Assembly (NCBI GenBank): GCA_035291605.1 | Contig: DATDRS010000339.1 | Span: 1-10,336 of the forward strand | Length of the DNA stretch: 10,336 bases | Direction: 5' to 3' | Source: DATDRS01 sp035291605 | GTDB lineage: Bacteria; Chloroflexota; Anaerolineae; Anaerolineales; UBA6663 | In this document: positions 1-6,362 of the stretch, in pieces | How the letters are laid out: the number at the start of each line of letters is the position of its first letter | Position numbering within the stretch: the stretch's first letter is position 1 | The notes under the pieces: model-generated | The model's database searches: none | Told to the model about the DNA's origin: nothing | The model's input: only the letters and a program-made list of their open reading frames with translations | Translations under genes and position numbers: made by a program

Positions 1-761
1 CTGCCGCTCACGATGGTATTAAAATCATAGAGACTGGTTCCGCCCAGCCCGTTCACAAAGTAGGGAAAATCATCCCGCAGGATGCGCTCGTAATCGTGGT
101 CGTGCCCGGCCAGGACGACCGAGGCCCCCCATGCCTGGTACGGCCATTGCAGGGCCTCCGTCGGTCCGTGCGGACCGGAGGAGAAGGGTGGATGATGCAT
201 GTAAACCAGCTTCCACGGCGCAATCGAGGCAGCCAATTCATTCTGTAACCAGATGGCTTGCGCAGAGGTGTACACAATTCCATCCGGCTCGTCGGAATCG
301 CTGTCAACGGCGAAGAAGTGCGCCGGCCCCCAGGTGAAATCATAGTAGCGCTCGTTGCCGGGCAAAGTGAAATAGTCGAGATAGGGCTGCGCATCAGGAG
401 TGCGCCAATCGTGGTTGCCCAGCGACGGGAAGAAGCGATTCGTCGTCGCGCCCGCGCCATAAATGCCCGTATACGGGGAGATGAAGCCGTGATAATACTG
501 GCCGATGTTCTTGTCAATCGTCGAGGCCGCGCCGTCGGGATAGTTATTGTCGCCGACCGTGATCACGAAATCTGGCGACCAGCTCTTGGCTAAGTTCGCC
601 ACATCCAGTTCCGCCTGCCCGGCCGTGCCATAGTCGCCGATGACGGCAAAGCGAATCGCCGGGTTGCCGGCCTGAACCGGCCCGACCGTGACCCGGTCGC
701 CTGGATAGATCAGCAGCGCAAACAGACACAGGGCTATCAGGCGGCGCATTTTCCAATCCAT
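1..761 (-). CDS. Secreted calcineurin-like metallophosphoesterase (C-terminus cut by left edge)
   Basis: Reading from an ATG at 761 the frame stays open to base 1, giving 253 visible residues with no stop, so the C-terminus lies outside. A hydrophobic stretch at residues 6-20 after MDWKMRR looks like a Sec signal peptide, with a plausible cleavage near VQA (28-31); the enzyme should act outside the membrane. The metallophosphoesterase motifs appear in the right order: GDYG (42-45, D43), GDNNY (70-74, D71), GNHD (115-118), HH (189-190) and GHDHDYER (219-226). Together they supply the Asp, Asn and His ligands of a dinuclear metal site. The spacing and the GHDHDYER ending resemble purple-acid-phosphatase/alkaline-phosphatase-like members. 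The substrate is unknown; phosphate monoester or diester hydrolysis is a family-level statement. An internal ATG at 749 (MRR) is an alternative start. It is divergent from the next gene across 21 bp. Confidence 0.9.
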   Translation of the reverse strand, partial: MDWKMRRLIALCLFALLIYPGDRVTVGPVQAGNPAIRFAVIGDYGTAGQAELDVANLAKSWSPDFVITVGDNNYPDGAASTIDKNIGQYYHGFISPYTGIYGAGATTNRFFPSLGNHDWRTPDAQPYLDYFTLPGNERYYDFTWGPAHFFAVDSDSDEPDGIVYTSAQAIWLQNELAASIAPWKLVYMHHPPFSSGPHGPTEALQWPYQAWGASVVLAGHDHDYERILRDDFPYFVNGLGGTSLYDFNTIVSG

Positions 762-782
762 AACAGGATAATCTACTTCACC
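762..782. promoter_or_regulatory. 21-bp divergent promoter gap with overlapping -10 boxes
   Basis: This is all the DNA between two divergent start codons, and it is AT-rich in a GC-rich window. On the plus strand GATAAT (767-772) ends 10 nt before the ATG at 783. On the minus strand GATTAT (773-768) ends 6 nt before the ATG at 761. Transcription starting about 7 nt after either box would give transcripts with almost no 5' leader. Neither strand has a convincing -35 hexamer; any such element would lie inside the opposite gene. No Shine-Dalgarno sequence is seen for either gene. Confidence 0.4.
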
Positions 783-1616
783 ATGCTTCTGCGTGTCATG
801 ACGTATAACCTGTATTTCGGCGGCGCAGGCCGCCTGGATGCCATTCACGCCGTCGTCGCCCACGAGCGGCCGGATACGATCACGTTCACCGAGGCTGACG
901 ATCAGCGGGTCGTGGTCGAGCTCGCCGGGAGGCTGGGGATGGAGCACGTTTGGGCAAAGGGCAGCGGTGACCGCCACATTGCCCTGCTGTCTCGCTTCCC
1001 CATCCGCGAGTGGCGCATCTACAATCGCCCGCCGCTTACCCAGGCTGTCCTCGCCACCAAACTGCTCATCTCTGATCTCCATTCTCCCATCACACTCTAC
1101 AGCCTCCACCTCCTCCCCTTCCTCCTCTTCCCTTTCGAGCTTCAACGCGCCCGCGCTCTGCGCGCCCTGCTCAAAATAATTCGGCGCGCTCCTCCCGGCC
1201 CGCATCTCATCCTCGGCGATGTGAACGCCATCGCGCCCGGCGACCGCGTGCTGCAGCACAAAAACCCCGCCCGGATGCGCCGGGTGATGGCGCTCCAGGC
1301 CAACCTTATCTTCCGATGGGCTATCCCCGTCCTCCTGCGTGCGGGATACGTGGACTGTTACCGCGCCGCTCATCCCAACCTCTACCCACCCGAGCATCCT
1401 GAGCGGAGACCCGCAGGGGCGCAGTCGAAGGAAGCGGCGGCGGCAGAGGCCGACGGCTTCACCTGGTGGACGATCAACCGCACCACGCGCTACGACTACA
1501 TCTTCGCCGACCCGTGGTTCGCCGCCCGCCTGCGCGCCTGCCGCGTGGGCGATGACCTCGCCGAGGCCCGGAGCGCCTCCGATCATTTCCCGGTTATCGC
1601 GGATTTCGATTTATGA
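783..1616 (+). CDS. Endonuclease/exonuclease/phosphatase (EEP) family protein
   Basis: This 277-aa protein has the EEP-fold signature (DNase I / exonuclease III / sphingomyelinase superfamily, PF03372). It opens with MTYNLYFGG (N9), then TFTEADD (metal-binding E37), SLHLLP (H109), LILGDVNA (D146, N148), TRYDYIFAD (D238) and SDHFPV (D267, H268, the catalytic Asp-His pair). All active-site positions are present, so it should be an active Mg-dependent phosphodiesterase or phosphatase. The substrate (nucleic acid, phospholipid or inositol phosphate) cannot be told from sequence. There is no signal peptide, so it is probably cytoplasmic. The ATG at 783 is preferred over an in-frame ATG at 798 because it lies 10 nt after a -10 box. 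Residues 205-222 form an odd Arg/Ala/Gln-rich loop that coincides with a dispersed-repeat-like insertion. A polypyrimidine stretch at about 1103-1136 encodes the LHLLPFLLFPF segment. Confidence 0.88.
   Translation: MLLRVMTYNLYFGGAGRLDAIHAVVAHERPDTITFTEADDQRVVVELAGRLGMEHVWAKGSGDRHIALLSRFPIREWRIYNRPPLTQAVLATKLLISDLHSPITLYSLHLLPFLLFPFELQRARALRALLKIIRRAPPGPHLILGDVNAIAPGDRVLQHKNPARMRRVMALQANLIFRWAIPVLLRAGYVDCYRAAHPNLYPPEHPERRPAGAQSKEAAAAEADGFTWWTINRTTRYDYIFADPWFAARLRACRVGDDLAEARSASDHFPVIADFDL
1395..1432 (+). repeat. Dispersed-repeat-like element inserted in frame in the EEP gene
   Basis: The stretch opens with CATCCTGAGCGGAG and ends with GCAGTCGAAGGA. On the other strand it reads as a split form of the CCTTCGACTCCGCTCAGG word that recurs in intergenic repeats of many environmental bacterial genomes (recalled pattern, not searched). 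Between the two halves is a small hairpin, CCC-GCA-GGG (1410-1418). It keeps the frame open and encodes about residues 205-217, between the conserved LYPPE and DGFTWW segments. Only one copy is seen in this window, so calling it a repeat rests on recognition and not on internal recurrence. Confidence 0.45.
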
Positions 1617-1640
1617 CCGAGTGCTTCCAGCCGCTACCTC

Positions 1641-1659
1641 GGATATAATCATTATATCC
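1641..1659. promoter_or_regulatory. Perfect 19-bp dyad with embedded -10 box upstream of the ABC exporter
   Basis: The sequence GGATATAAT-C-ATTATATCC is a perfect inverted repeat with 9-bp arms and a single central base. It contains TATAAT at 1644-1649, a good -10 hexamer, and lies 25 bp after the stop of the EEP gene and 27 bp before the proposed TTG start of the ATPase gene. AT-only arms are striking in such GC-rich DNA. The most natural reading is an operator overlapping the -10 of the exporter operon promoter, where a dimeric repressor would block RNA polymerase. No good -35 is seen at 16-18 bp upstream. It is too AT-rich, and lacks a T-tract, for a normal intrinsic terminator. Confidence 0.5.
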
Positions 1660-1686
1660 CACCCGTCTGCTGATCCGTTCCATCCG

Positions 1687-2646
1687 TTGACCACACCTGC
1701 CGTCTCCACCTCCGGTCTCGCCCACACTTTCCCGACCCCGCGCGGCCCGGTCCATGCCCTGCGGGACGTGAACCTGAGGATTGAGCCGGGCCAGTTCTTC
1801 GGGCTGTTCGGGCCGAACGGCGCGGGCAAGACGACCCTCATCCGCATCCTGGCTACGCTCATCCTACCTACAGGCGGCGCGGCGCAGGTTCACGGCTTCG
1901 ACGTGGCGCGTGAGCCGGCCCGCGTCCGCGCGCTCATTGGCCTGGTCTTCAGCAGCGAAAACTCTTTTTATGGCCGCTTGACCGGGCGGCAAAACCTGGA
2001 GTTTTTCGCCGCCCTGCAGAACCTTTCGCGCGCAGACGCCCGCCGCCGCGCCAGTGAACTCTTTGAGCTTTTCGGCCTCGCCGCCGCCGCCGATGCCCCT
2101 TTCCAGACCTACTCGACGGGCATGCGCCAGAAGCTGAACGTCGCCCGCGCGCTCCTGCACAACCCGCCCGTGCTGTTCCTCGACGAGCCGACCAAAGGCA
2201 TGGACGTGCTCACCGCCGCGACCCTGCGGACGCTGCTGCGCGCCGAGCTCGTCGAGCGCCAGCGCAAGACGGTCGTGCTCACCACGCACGACCTGGAAGA
2301 GATGGAATCCATGTGCGACCAGGTCGGCATCCTGGAACAGGGCCAGTTGCGCGCAGTGGGCGCGCCCGCCGACTTGATCCGCGAGGCCAGCGCAAGCGTC
2401 GTCTATCGCCTCGAGCTGGTCGGCGGAGTGAACGGTCTCGCCGAGCATCTGGCCGCCCTGCCCATCGTCGAGTCGGTCGCCATCGCCTCGCAGACCGAGA
2501 GCGCCACGGTCCTCGACCTGACTTTTACCGACTCGCTCGCGCCAGAGCGCGACTTGTGGCAGGCCCTGCTCGCGCACGCGCAGCGCGTGAAGATCAAACG
2601 CTTTGGCCCGAAAGATGACGGCCTGGCGAGGTTGCTTAAACGTTAG
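1687..2646 (+). CDS. ABC-2 type exporter, ATP-binding protein
   Basis: This is the nucleotide-binding subunit that powers the permease encoded next. From a TTG at 1687 it is 319 aa. It has Walker A GPNGAGKTT (42-50), the ABC signature YSTGMRQKL (142-150), Walker B VLFLDEPTKGMD (162-173) and the switch histidine in TTHDLEE (H201). A C-terminal extension (about 235-319) is typical of DrrA/NatA-like exporters. The Q-loop is unusual: instead of a glutamine it reads VFSSENSFYGRLTGRQNL (87-104), a variant I associate with a bacterial ABC-2 subfamily. The frame is open upstream into the EEP gene, but homology begins at STSGLAHTF. TTG 1687 lies about 30 nt after the predicted transcription start, so it is preferred over GTG 1621, which lies before the dyad. 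The substrate is unknown; context suggests a peptide or glycan product. Confidence 0.9.
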   Translation: MTTPAVSTSGLAHTFPTPRGPVHALRDVNLRIEPGQFFGLFGPNGAGKTTLIRILATLILPTGGAAQVHGFDVAREPARVRALIGLVFSSENSFYGRLTGRQNLEFFAALQNLSRADARRRASELFELFGLAAAADAPFQTYSTGMRQKLNVARALLHNPPVLFLDEPTKGMDVLTAATLRTLLRAELVERQRKTVVLTTHDLEEMESMCDQVGILEQGQLRAVGAPADLIREASASVVYRLELVGGVNGLAEHLAALPIVESVAIASQTESATVLDLTFTDSLAPERDLWQALLAHAQRVKIKRFGPKDDGLARLLKR

Positions 2647-2688
2647 TGAGACTCGCGACTACTTGTTCTTACAGCCGCCGCCCGAAAA

Positions 2689-3534
2689 ATGTCCGCGCTC
2701 CCTTCTATCCCTGAGTCCAGACTGCTTACCCCGGCAAAACTGCTGGCCTTCATCCAGCGCGGTTTCCTGCACGCGAGCAGTTACCGCCTTAACTTCTTCG
2801 GGGCCTATGTCGGCACGGCGCTGAGCGTCGTCTTCTTCGCCATCCTCGCCCGCTTCTACGGGAACGCGCGGCCTGCCGCACTCGCGCCCTACGGCGGCGA
2901 CTACTTCACTTTCCTGCTCATCGGCGGCGCGTTTGCGCGCTATCTCAGCCTGGGTATGCGCCACTTTGGCCGGGAATTGGAACTTGAGCTCGCCGTCGGG
3001 ACGATCGAGCCGGTGATGGTGACGGCAACCCCTCCGGCCCTGGCCCTGCTGGGTCCCTCATTGTGGACCTTGCTCGAAGGAATCGCTCTAATGATCGGGC
3101 AGATCGCGCTGGGCGCGCTGTTCTTCGGCGCGGACTTCTCGCGCGCCAACTGGCCGGCCGCGCTCGTCGTCGGCGCGCTGGCCTTCGTCGCGCTCAACGC
3201 CTGGGGCATCATCTCGGCGGCCTTCGTGCTCGTGTTCAAGCGCGCCGAGCCGCTGGGCTGGCTGGTGGATGTGACGCTCTTTATGCTCGCCGGGGTGTAT
3301 TTCCCGGTTCAAATCCTGCCGGCCGTCCTGCAAGTCTTCGCCTACGCCCTGCCGCTCAGTCATGCCCTTGAAGGCCTGCGCTTGGCCCTCATGCACGGCG
3401 ACTCGCTCGTCGAACTCTGGCGCTACGTCCTCATCCTGCTGGGTTTCGATCTTTTTCTGCTGCCCGCCAGCCTGATTGCCTTTCGAGCCGGGTTGAACCA
3501 CGTCAAAAGGACCGGCAGCCTGGGGCATTACTGA
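2689..3534 (+). CDS. ABC-2 type exporter, permease
   Basis: This 281-aa integral membrane protein has about six hydrophobic segments (near residues 37-57, 72-90, 120-147, 157-182, 192-220 and 243-265). This is the layout of ABC-2 membrane domains (DrrB-like). The stretch LELAVGTIEPVMVTATPP (98-115) matches the 'GT-E-hydrophobic-T-P-P' cytoplasmic coupling region of that family. The C-terminus ends FRAGLNHVKRTGSLGHY, close to the usual 'A...GL..Y..GSL..Y' tail. It follows the ATPase gene by 42 bp on the same strand, and its stop is immediately followed by the ATG of the glycosyltransferase. One permease with one ATPase implies a homodimeric membrane part. The transported molecule is not deducible. 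Confidence 0.88.
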   Translation: MSALPSIPESRLLTPAKLLAFIQRGFLHASSYRLNFFGAYVGTALSVVFFAILARFYGNARPAALAPYGGDYFTFLLIGGAFARYLSLGMRHFGRELELELAVGTIEPVMVTATPPALALLGPSLWTLLEGIALMIGQIALGALFFGADFSRANWPAALVVGALAFVALNAWGIISAAFVLVFKRAEPLGWLVDVTLFMLAGVYFPVQILPAVLQVFAYALPLSHALEGLRLALMHGDSLVELWRYVLILLGFDLFLLPASLIAFRAGLNHVKRTGSLGHY

Positions 3535-5049
3535 ATGCACGCCCGCCTCGTGACCCGCGCGGCCCCTCGTGTTTGGGCGCCGTCCCTCCCTCAAAGGATC
3601 GCGGTGTCTGCCGCCGTTTTCTTCGCCGCGATGTACGTGGTCACGGCCATCCCGCGCATTCTCTATCCCTATGACCTCGATTTCATCGAAGACAGCCTGC
3701 TCATGCAGGCTCTGCGGTTTGCTCAGGGCCAGCCTGTCTTCGTCCCGCCGAACGCCGATTTCGACCCGCATGTTTACATGCCGCTCTACGCCTGGCTCGG
3801 CGGCTTGCTGTTCAACATCACCGGGCCGAGTTTCGTTCCGCTGCGCCTGCTCTCATTCGGGGCCACACTCGCAACCGCTTCACTCATCTACTGGATCGCC
3901 CACCGCGAAAGCGGTTTGCGCTGGATCGCCATGACCTGCGCCGGGTTGCTGTTAGGCGGTTACCGCATCAGCGGTTTCTGGTACGAACTGGCCCGCGTGG
4001 ACTCGCTCTTTGTGGCTCTCGCCCTCGCCGGGTTGACAGCTGGCATTTATGCCCCACGCGCCTATAAGGGATGGCTGCTCGCCGCGTGCCTGGCAGCGCT
4101 CGCCTTCTTCACCAAACAAACCGGCCTGCTCGTCGGCGCCGGCCTGGCCGGTTATCTGTTCCTGGTCATTGGCCGCCGGGCTTGGGTGTTTGTCACGCTC
4201 TACGGCGCGCTGATCGTCCTCCCGCTCCTGGCGGCCAATGGCCTCACGGACGGCTGGTTCTTCTACCACATCTTTCGCCTCGCCTCCGGCGACCCGGTTG
4301 AAGCGGGCCGCGTCGTTCGTTACATTGCCGTTGAGTTATTCGGGCAGATGGCGGGCTTGAGCCTCACAACGATGGTCGCCGTCATTTTGGGCCTGCGCCG
4401 GAGGGGCAGGATCATCTTCCTTGACCAACCCTGGCTCGTTGGCATGGCTGCGGCCATCATCATCAGTGGAACAGGGCGCGCTTCGGTAGGCGGCAATCTG
4501 AACAACCTGATGCCAGCCTACGCCTTATTGTGCCTGGCGCCCGCGCTCCTCGTGCGCGAGTGGCGCCATCAGCCTCAAGATGACGTCTGGTCACGCTGGC
4601 GTAATCCTCTGCTCGCAGGCATCGTTCTGCTTCAATTGACTCTGGGGGCGTACTATCCCCCCCGCTATATTCCCACCGCCGCCATGCGCGCAAGCGGCGA
4701 CCGGTTGATTCAGCGCATCGCCAGCCTGGACGGACAGGTTTTGGTCATGATGCACCCTTACTACGCCCTGCTTGCGGGCAAGGAGCCCGCGGCCCAAATC
4801 GCGGCGTTATGGTACGTCCGCGAGCGCGGCCAACACCCACTTCCGGCTGACTTCGTGCGCCGCATCCAGGGCCAGTATTATTCGGCGATTATCTCGGACG
4901 AAAGTTTTTTCGAGACTGAGCCAGTGCTTCAAGATTTGATCGCGAAGTATTATGCGAAAAGCCAAATACTCGCCGTGAGCGAAGCGCCGCCGACCACGAC
5001 GGGCATGGCCGTCCGACCACAGGTGATTTATCTCCCCAGGCAGCCGTGA
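3535..5049 (+). CDS. Polytopic GT-C type glycosyltransferase (ArnT/PMT-like)
   Basis: This 504-aa protein has about ten membrane segments in residues 20-375 and a soluble C-terminal part (about 380-504). After the first membrane span comes an acid-rich loop, YPYDLDFIEDSLLMQAL (D47, D49, E52, D53). This is where GT-C enzymes carry the metal-binding or catalytic acids that act on a polyprenyl-phosphate sugar donor on the outer membrane face. The second loop motif YMPLYAWLGG (81-90) and the FFTKQTG segment (191-197) are also typical of this superfamily. It therefore probably transfers a sugar from a lipid carrier to a lipid, glycan, protein or peptide acceptor. Its ATG directly abuts the permease stop, and its own stop overlaps the next start by 4 bp, so translation of the three genes is likely coupled. 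The acceptor is unknown. Start confidence is good because no other spacing fits. Confidence 0.82.
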   Translation: MHARLVTRAAPRVWAPSLPQRIAVSAAVFFAAMYVVTAIPRILYPYDLDFIEDSLLMQALRFAQGQPVFVPPNADFDPHVYMPLYAWLGGLLFNITGPSFVPLRLLSFGATLATASLIYWIAHRESGLRWIAMTCAGLLLGGYRISGFWYELARVDSLFVALALAGLTAGIYAPRAYKGWLLAACLAALAFFTKQTGLLVGAGLAGYLFLVIGRRAWVFVTLYGALIVLPLLAANGLTDGWFFYHIFRLASGDPVEAGRVVRYIAVELFGQMAGLSLTTMVAVILGLRRRGRIIFLDQPWLVGMAAAIIISGTGRASVGGNLNNLMPAYALLCLAPALLVREWRHQPQDDVWSRWRNPLLAGIVLLQLTLGAYYPPRYIPTAAMRASGDRLIQRIASLDGQVLVMMHPYYALLAGKEPAAQIAALWYVRERGQHPLPADFVRRIQGQYYSAIISDESFFETEPVLQDLIAKYYAKSQILAVSEAPPTTTGMAVRPQVIYLPRQP

Positions 5050-6275
5050 ACGAAAAACTCCTCGCCGCCGCCCGGCTGATGACCGCCACCCTGCATCTCG
5101 CCGCCGCCCCGGCTGAGGTCGCCGTCCGACTCGCCTCGGCCGGCGATGTGGACTGGTCCCGGCTGGCCCATCACGCCGACGGGCACACGCTCACCCCCCT
5201 GCTGTACGACACGTGGAGAAAGGCCGAGGCCATCGCTTTCCTCCCGCCAGATACTCGAGAGCGGATGGCGAAGGCCTATGCCGATAACGCAACTCGCAAC
5301 ATGCGCATCCGCGACGAACTTCTCGAAGTGCACCGTCTCCTCGCCGGCGCCGGCGTCCTGCACCTCGTCCTCAAAGGCTGGCCGCTCGTCGAGCGCCTCT
5401 ATTCTGACCCTGCGCATCGCTACATGTCTGACCACGACTTCCTGGTTCCCGCCGGCTGCGCCGAGATCGGGCATCAAGCCCTGCGGGCTGCCGGGTTCCG
5501 CCCATTACCGGCGAAAGACGAGTGGATCGAGAAACACCTGCCCTCACTCTGGCGCAATGATGGTTATGCGTGGGATGGCTATCTATACGACCCCAACTAT
5601 CCGCGTCCCGTAGAACTGCATGTCCGTCTATGGGAATACGGTTGGCGCGGGTTGAGCGTGCGCGATTTGCCGGATCTGTGGGCGGAGGCCCGGATGATCT
5701 CTGTAGCCGGCGCGCCCATGCAGGTCCTCTCCGACGAGAACATGGTCGTGCATCTTGCCATGCACTTCGCCGGGCATCTTGTCGAGCGCGAGGCGCGCTT
5801 GAACCAGCTCCTGGATTTAGCCCGCTTCGTTCAGCAGGCGTCCTCGCTCGACTGGGAGTTGATCGTCGCGCGGTCTGCTGCGGCCCGCGTCAGCCGCTTC
5901 GTCTACGCCTCGCTGCAGCTGGCGCACGAAGTTTTCGGATCGCCGCTCCCGCCCGGTGACGCCTGGCCACAGTTGGGAAAACAAACCCCGCCTAACTTTC
6001 GCAGGTGGCTGGAAACACAGGGCGCTGAGGATGTCCTGACCTCAGACTATCGGCGGCGCGAGAAAGGCAGGGACTACCAGCTCACGTTCCTCGCCGCCGG
6101 CTCACTGGCGGAACGGCTGAGCATCGTCCGTTTTGCGGCGTTTCCGCCCGCCGGGCAGTTGATGGCGAAATACAAGCTGCGCCGGCGCTGGCTCAGCCCC
6201 CTGCTCTACCCGCGCCACATCGCCGAGCGTGTGAGGGACTACGGGCGCGCCTGGTTAGGGCAAATTCCCGATTGA
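5046..6275 (+). CDS. NTP_transf_5-type nucleotidyltransferase (lasso-cluster associated family)
   Basis: This 409-aa protein starts at a GTG whose GTGA overlaps the glycosyltransferase stop, a classic coupled junction. The core shows the pattern of PF14907-type nucleotidyltransferases: LKGWPLVERLYSDPAHRYMSDHDFLV (residues 109-134), with two metal-binding acids in SDHD (D129, D131) and a later VELHVRLW strand (E190, H192). The N-terminal 100 residues are helical and include a repeated 'ML..H+D.HTLTPLLY' type segment. The C-terminal 150 residues (about 225-375) are helical, with 'HLAMHFAGH' at 236-244. Family members occur beside lasso peptide maturation genes and are thought to attach a nucleotide or sugar-phosphate, but the reaction is not firmly established. 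The neighbouring HPr-kinase-like gene strengthens that comparison. Role in this cell is inference. Confidence 0.85.
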   Translation: MNEKLLAAARLMTATLHLAAAPAEVAVRLASAGDVDWSRLAHHADGHTLTPLLYDTWRKAEAIAFLPPDTRERMAKAYADNATRNMRIRDELLEVHRLLAGAGVLHLVLKGWPLVERLYSDPAHRYMSDHDFLVPAGCAEIGHQALRAAGFRPLPAKDEWIEKHLPSLWRNDGYAWDGYLYDPNYPRPVELHVRLWEYGWRGLSVRDLPDLWAEARMISVAGAPMQVLSDENMVVHLAMHFAGHLVEREARLNQLLDLARFVQQASSLDWELIVARSAAARVSRFVYASLQLAHEVFGSPLPPGDAWPQLGKQTPPNFRRWLETQGAEDVLTSDYRRREKGRDYQLTFLAAGSLAERLSIVRFAAFPPAGQLMAKYKLRRRWLSPLLYPRHIAERVRDYGRAWLGQIPD

Positions 6276-6281
6276 TCCACG

Positions 6282-6304
6282 GACGAGAAGCCACGCTTCG
6301 CGTC
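6282..6304 (+). other. Stem-loop between nucleotidyltransferase and HprK-like genes
   Basis: GACG-A-GAAGC-CAC-GCTTC-G-CGTC can fold as a 10-position stem with one A-G mismatch and a 3-nt loop. It begins 7 bp after the nucleotidyltransferase stop. No T-run follows (the next bases are GCGGAG), so it is not a standard intrinsic terminator. It could stabilise or process the upstream mRNA, or be a chance hairpin in GC-rich DNA. Confidence 0.3.
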
Positions 6305-6362
6305 GCGGAGACACTCTTACGTGGTTTCTGACGCCGTAAATACCAAAGGCAGACGCTATAAG

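Noticed and set aside
1103..1136. Polypyrimidine run in the EEP gene as a structural or regulatory element
   Set aside because: It simply encodes the conserved LHLLPFLLFPF segment with C-rich Leu and Pro codons, and no exact mirror symmetry is present.
1339..1686. Upstream in-frame extension of the ABC ATPase to an ATG at 1339, giving a 435-aa protein
   Set aside because: The extension runs inside the EEP gene in another frame, its residues are Pro/Arg/Ser-rich with no family likeness, and it would read through the dyad and predicted promoter. ABC homology begins just after TTG 1687.
1864..2577. Long minus-strand open frame (237 codons) opposite the ABC ATPase gene
   Set aside because: It mirrors GC-rich codon structure of a clear gene, has no recognisable domain and is rich in Gly/Gln/Arg as expected for a shadow.
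3088..3771. Long minus-strand open frame (227 codons) opposite the permease and glycosyltransferase genes
   Set aside because: Arg/Glu/Gly/His-rich antisense shadow spanning the junction of two well-supported genes.
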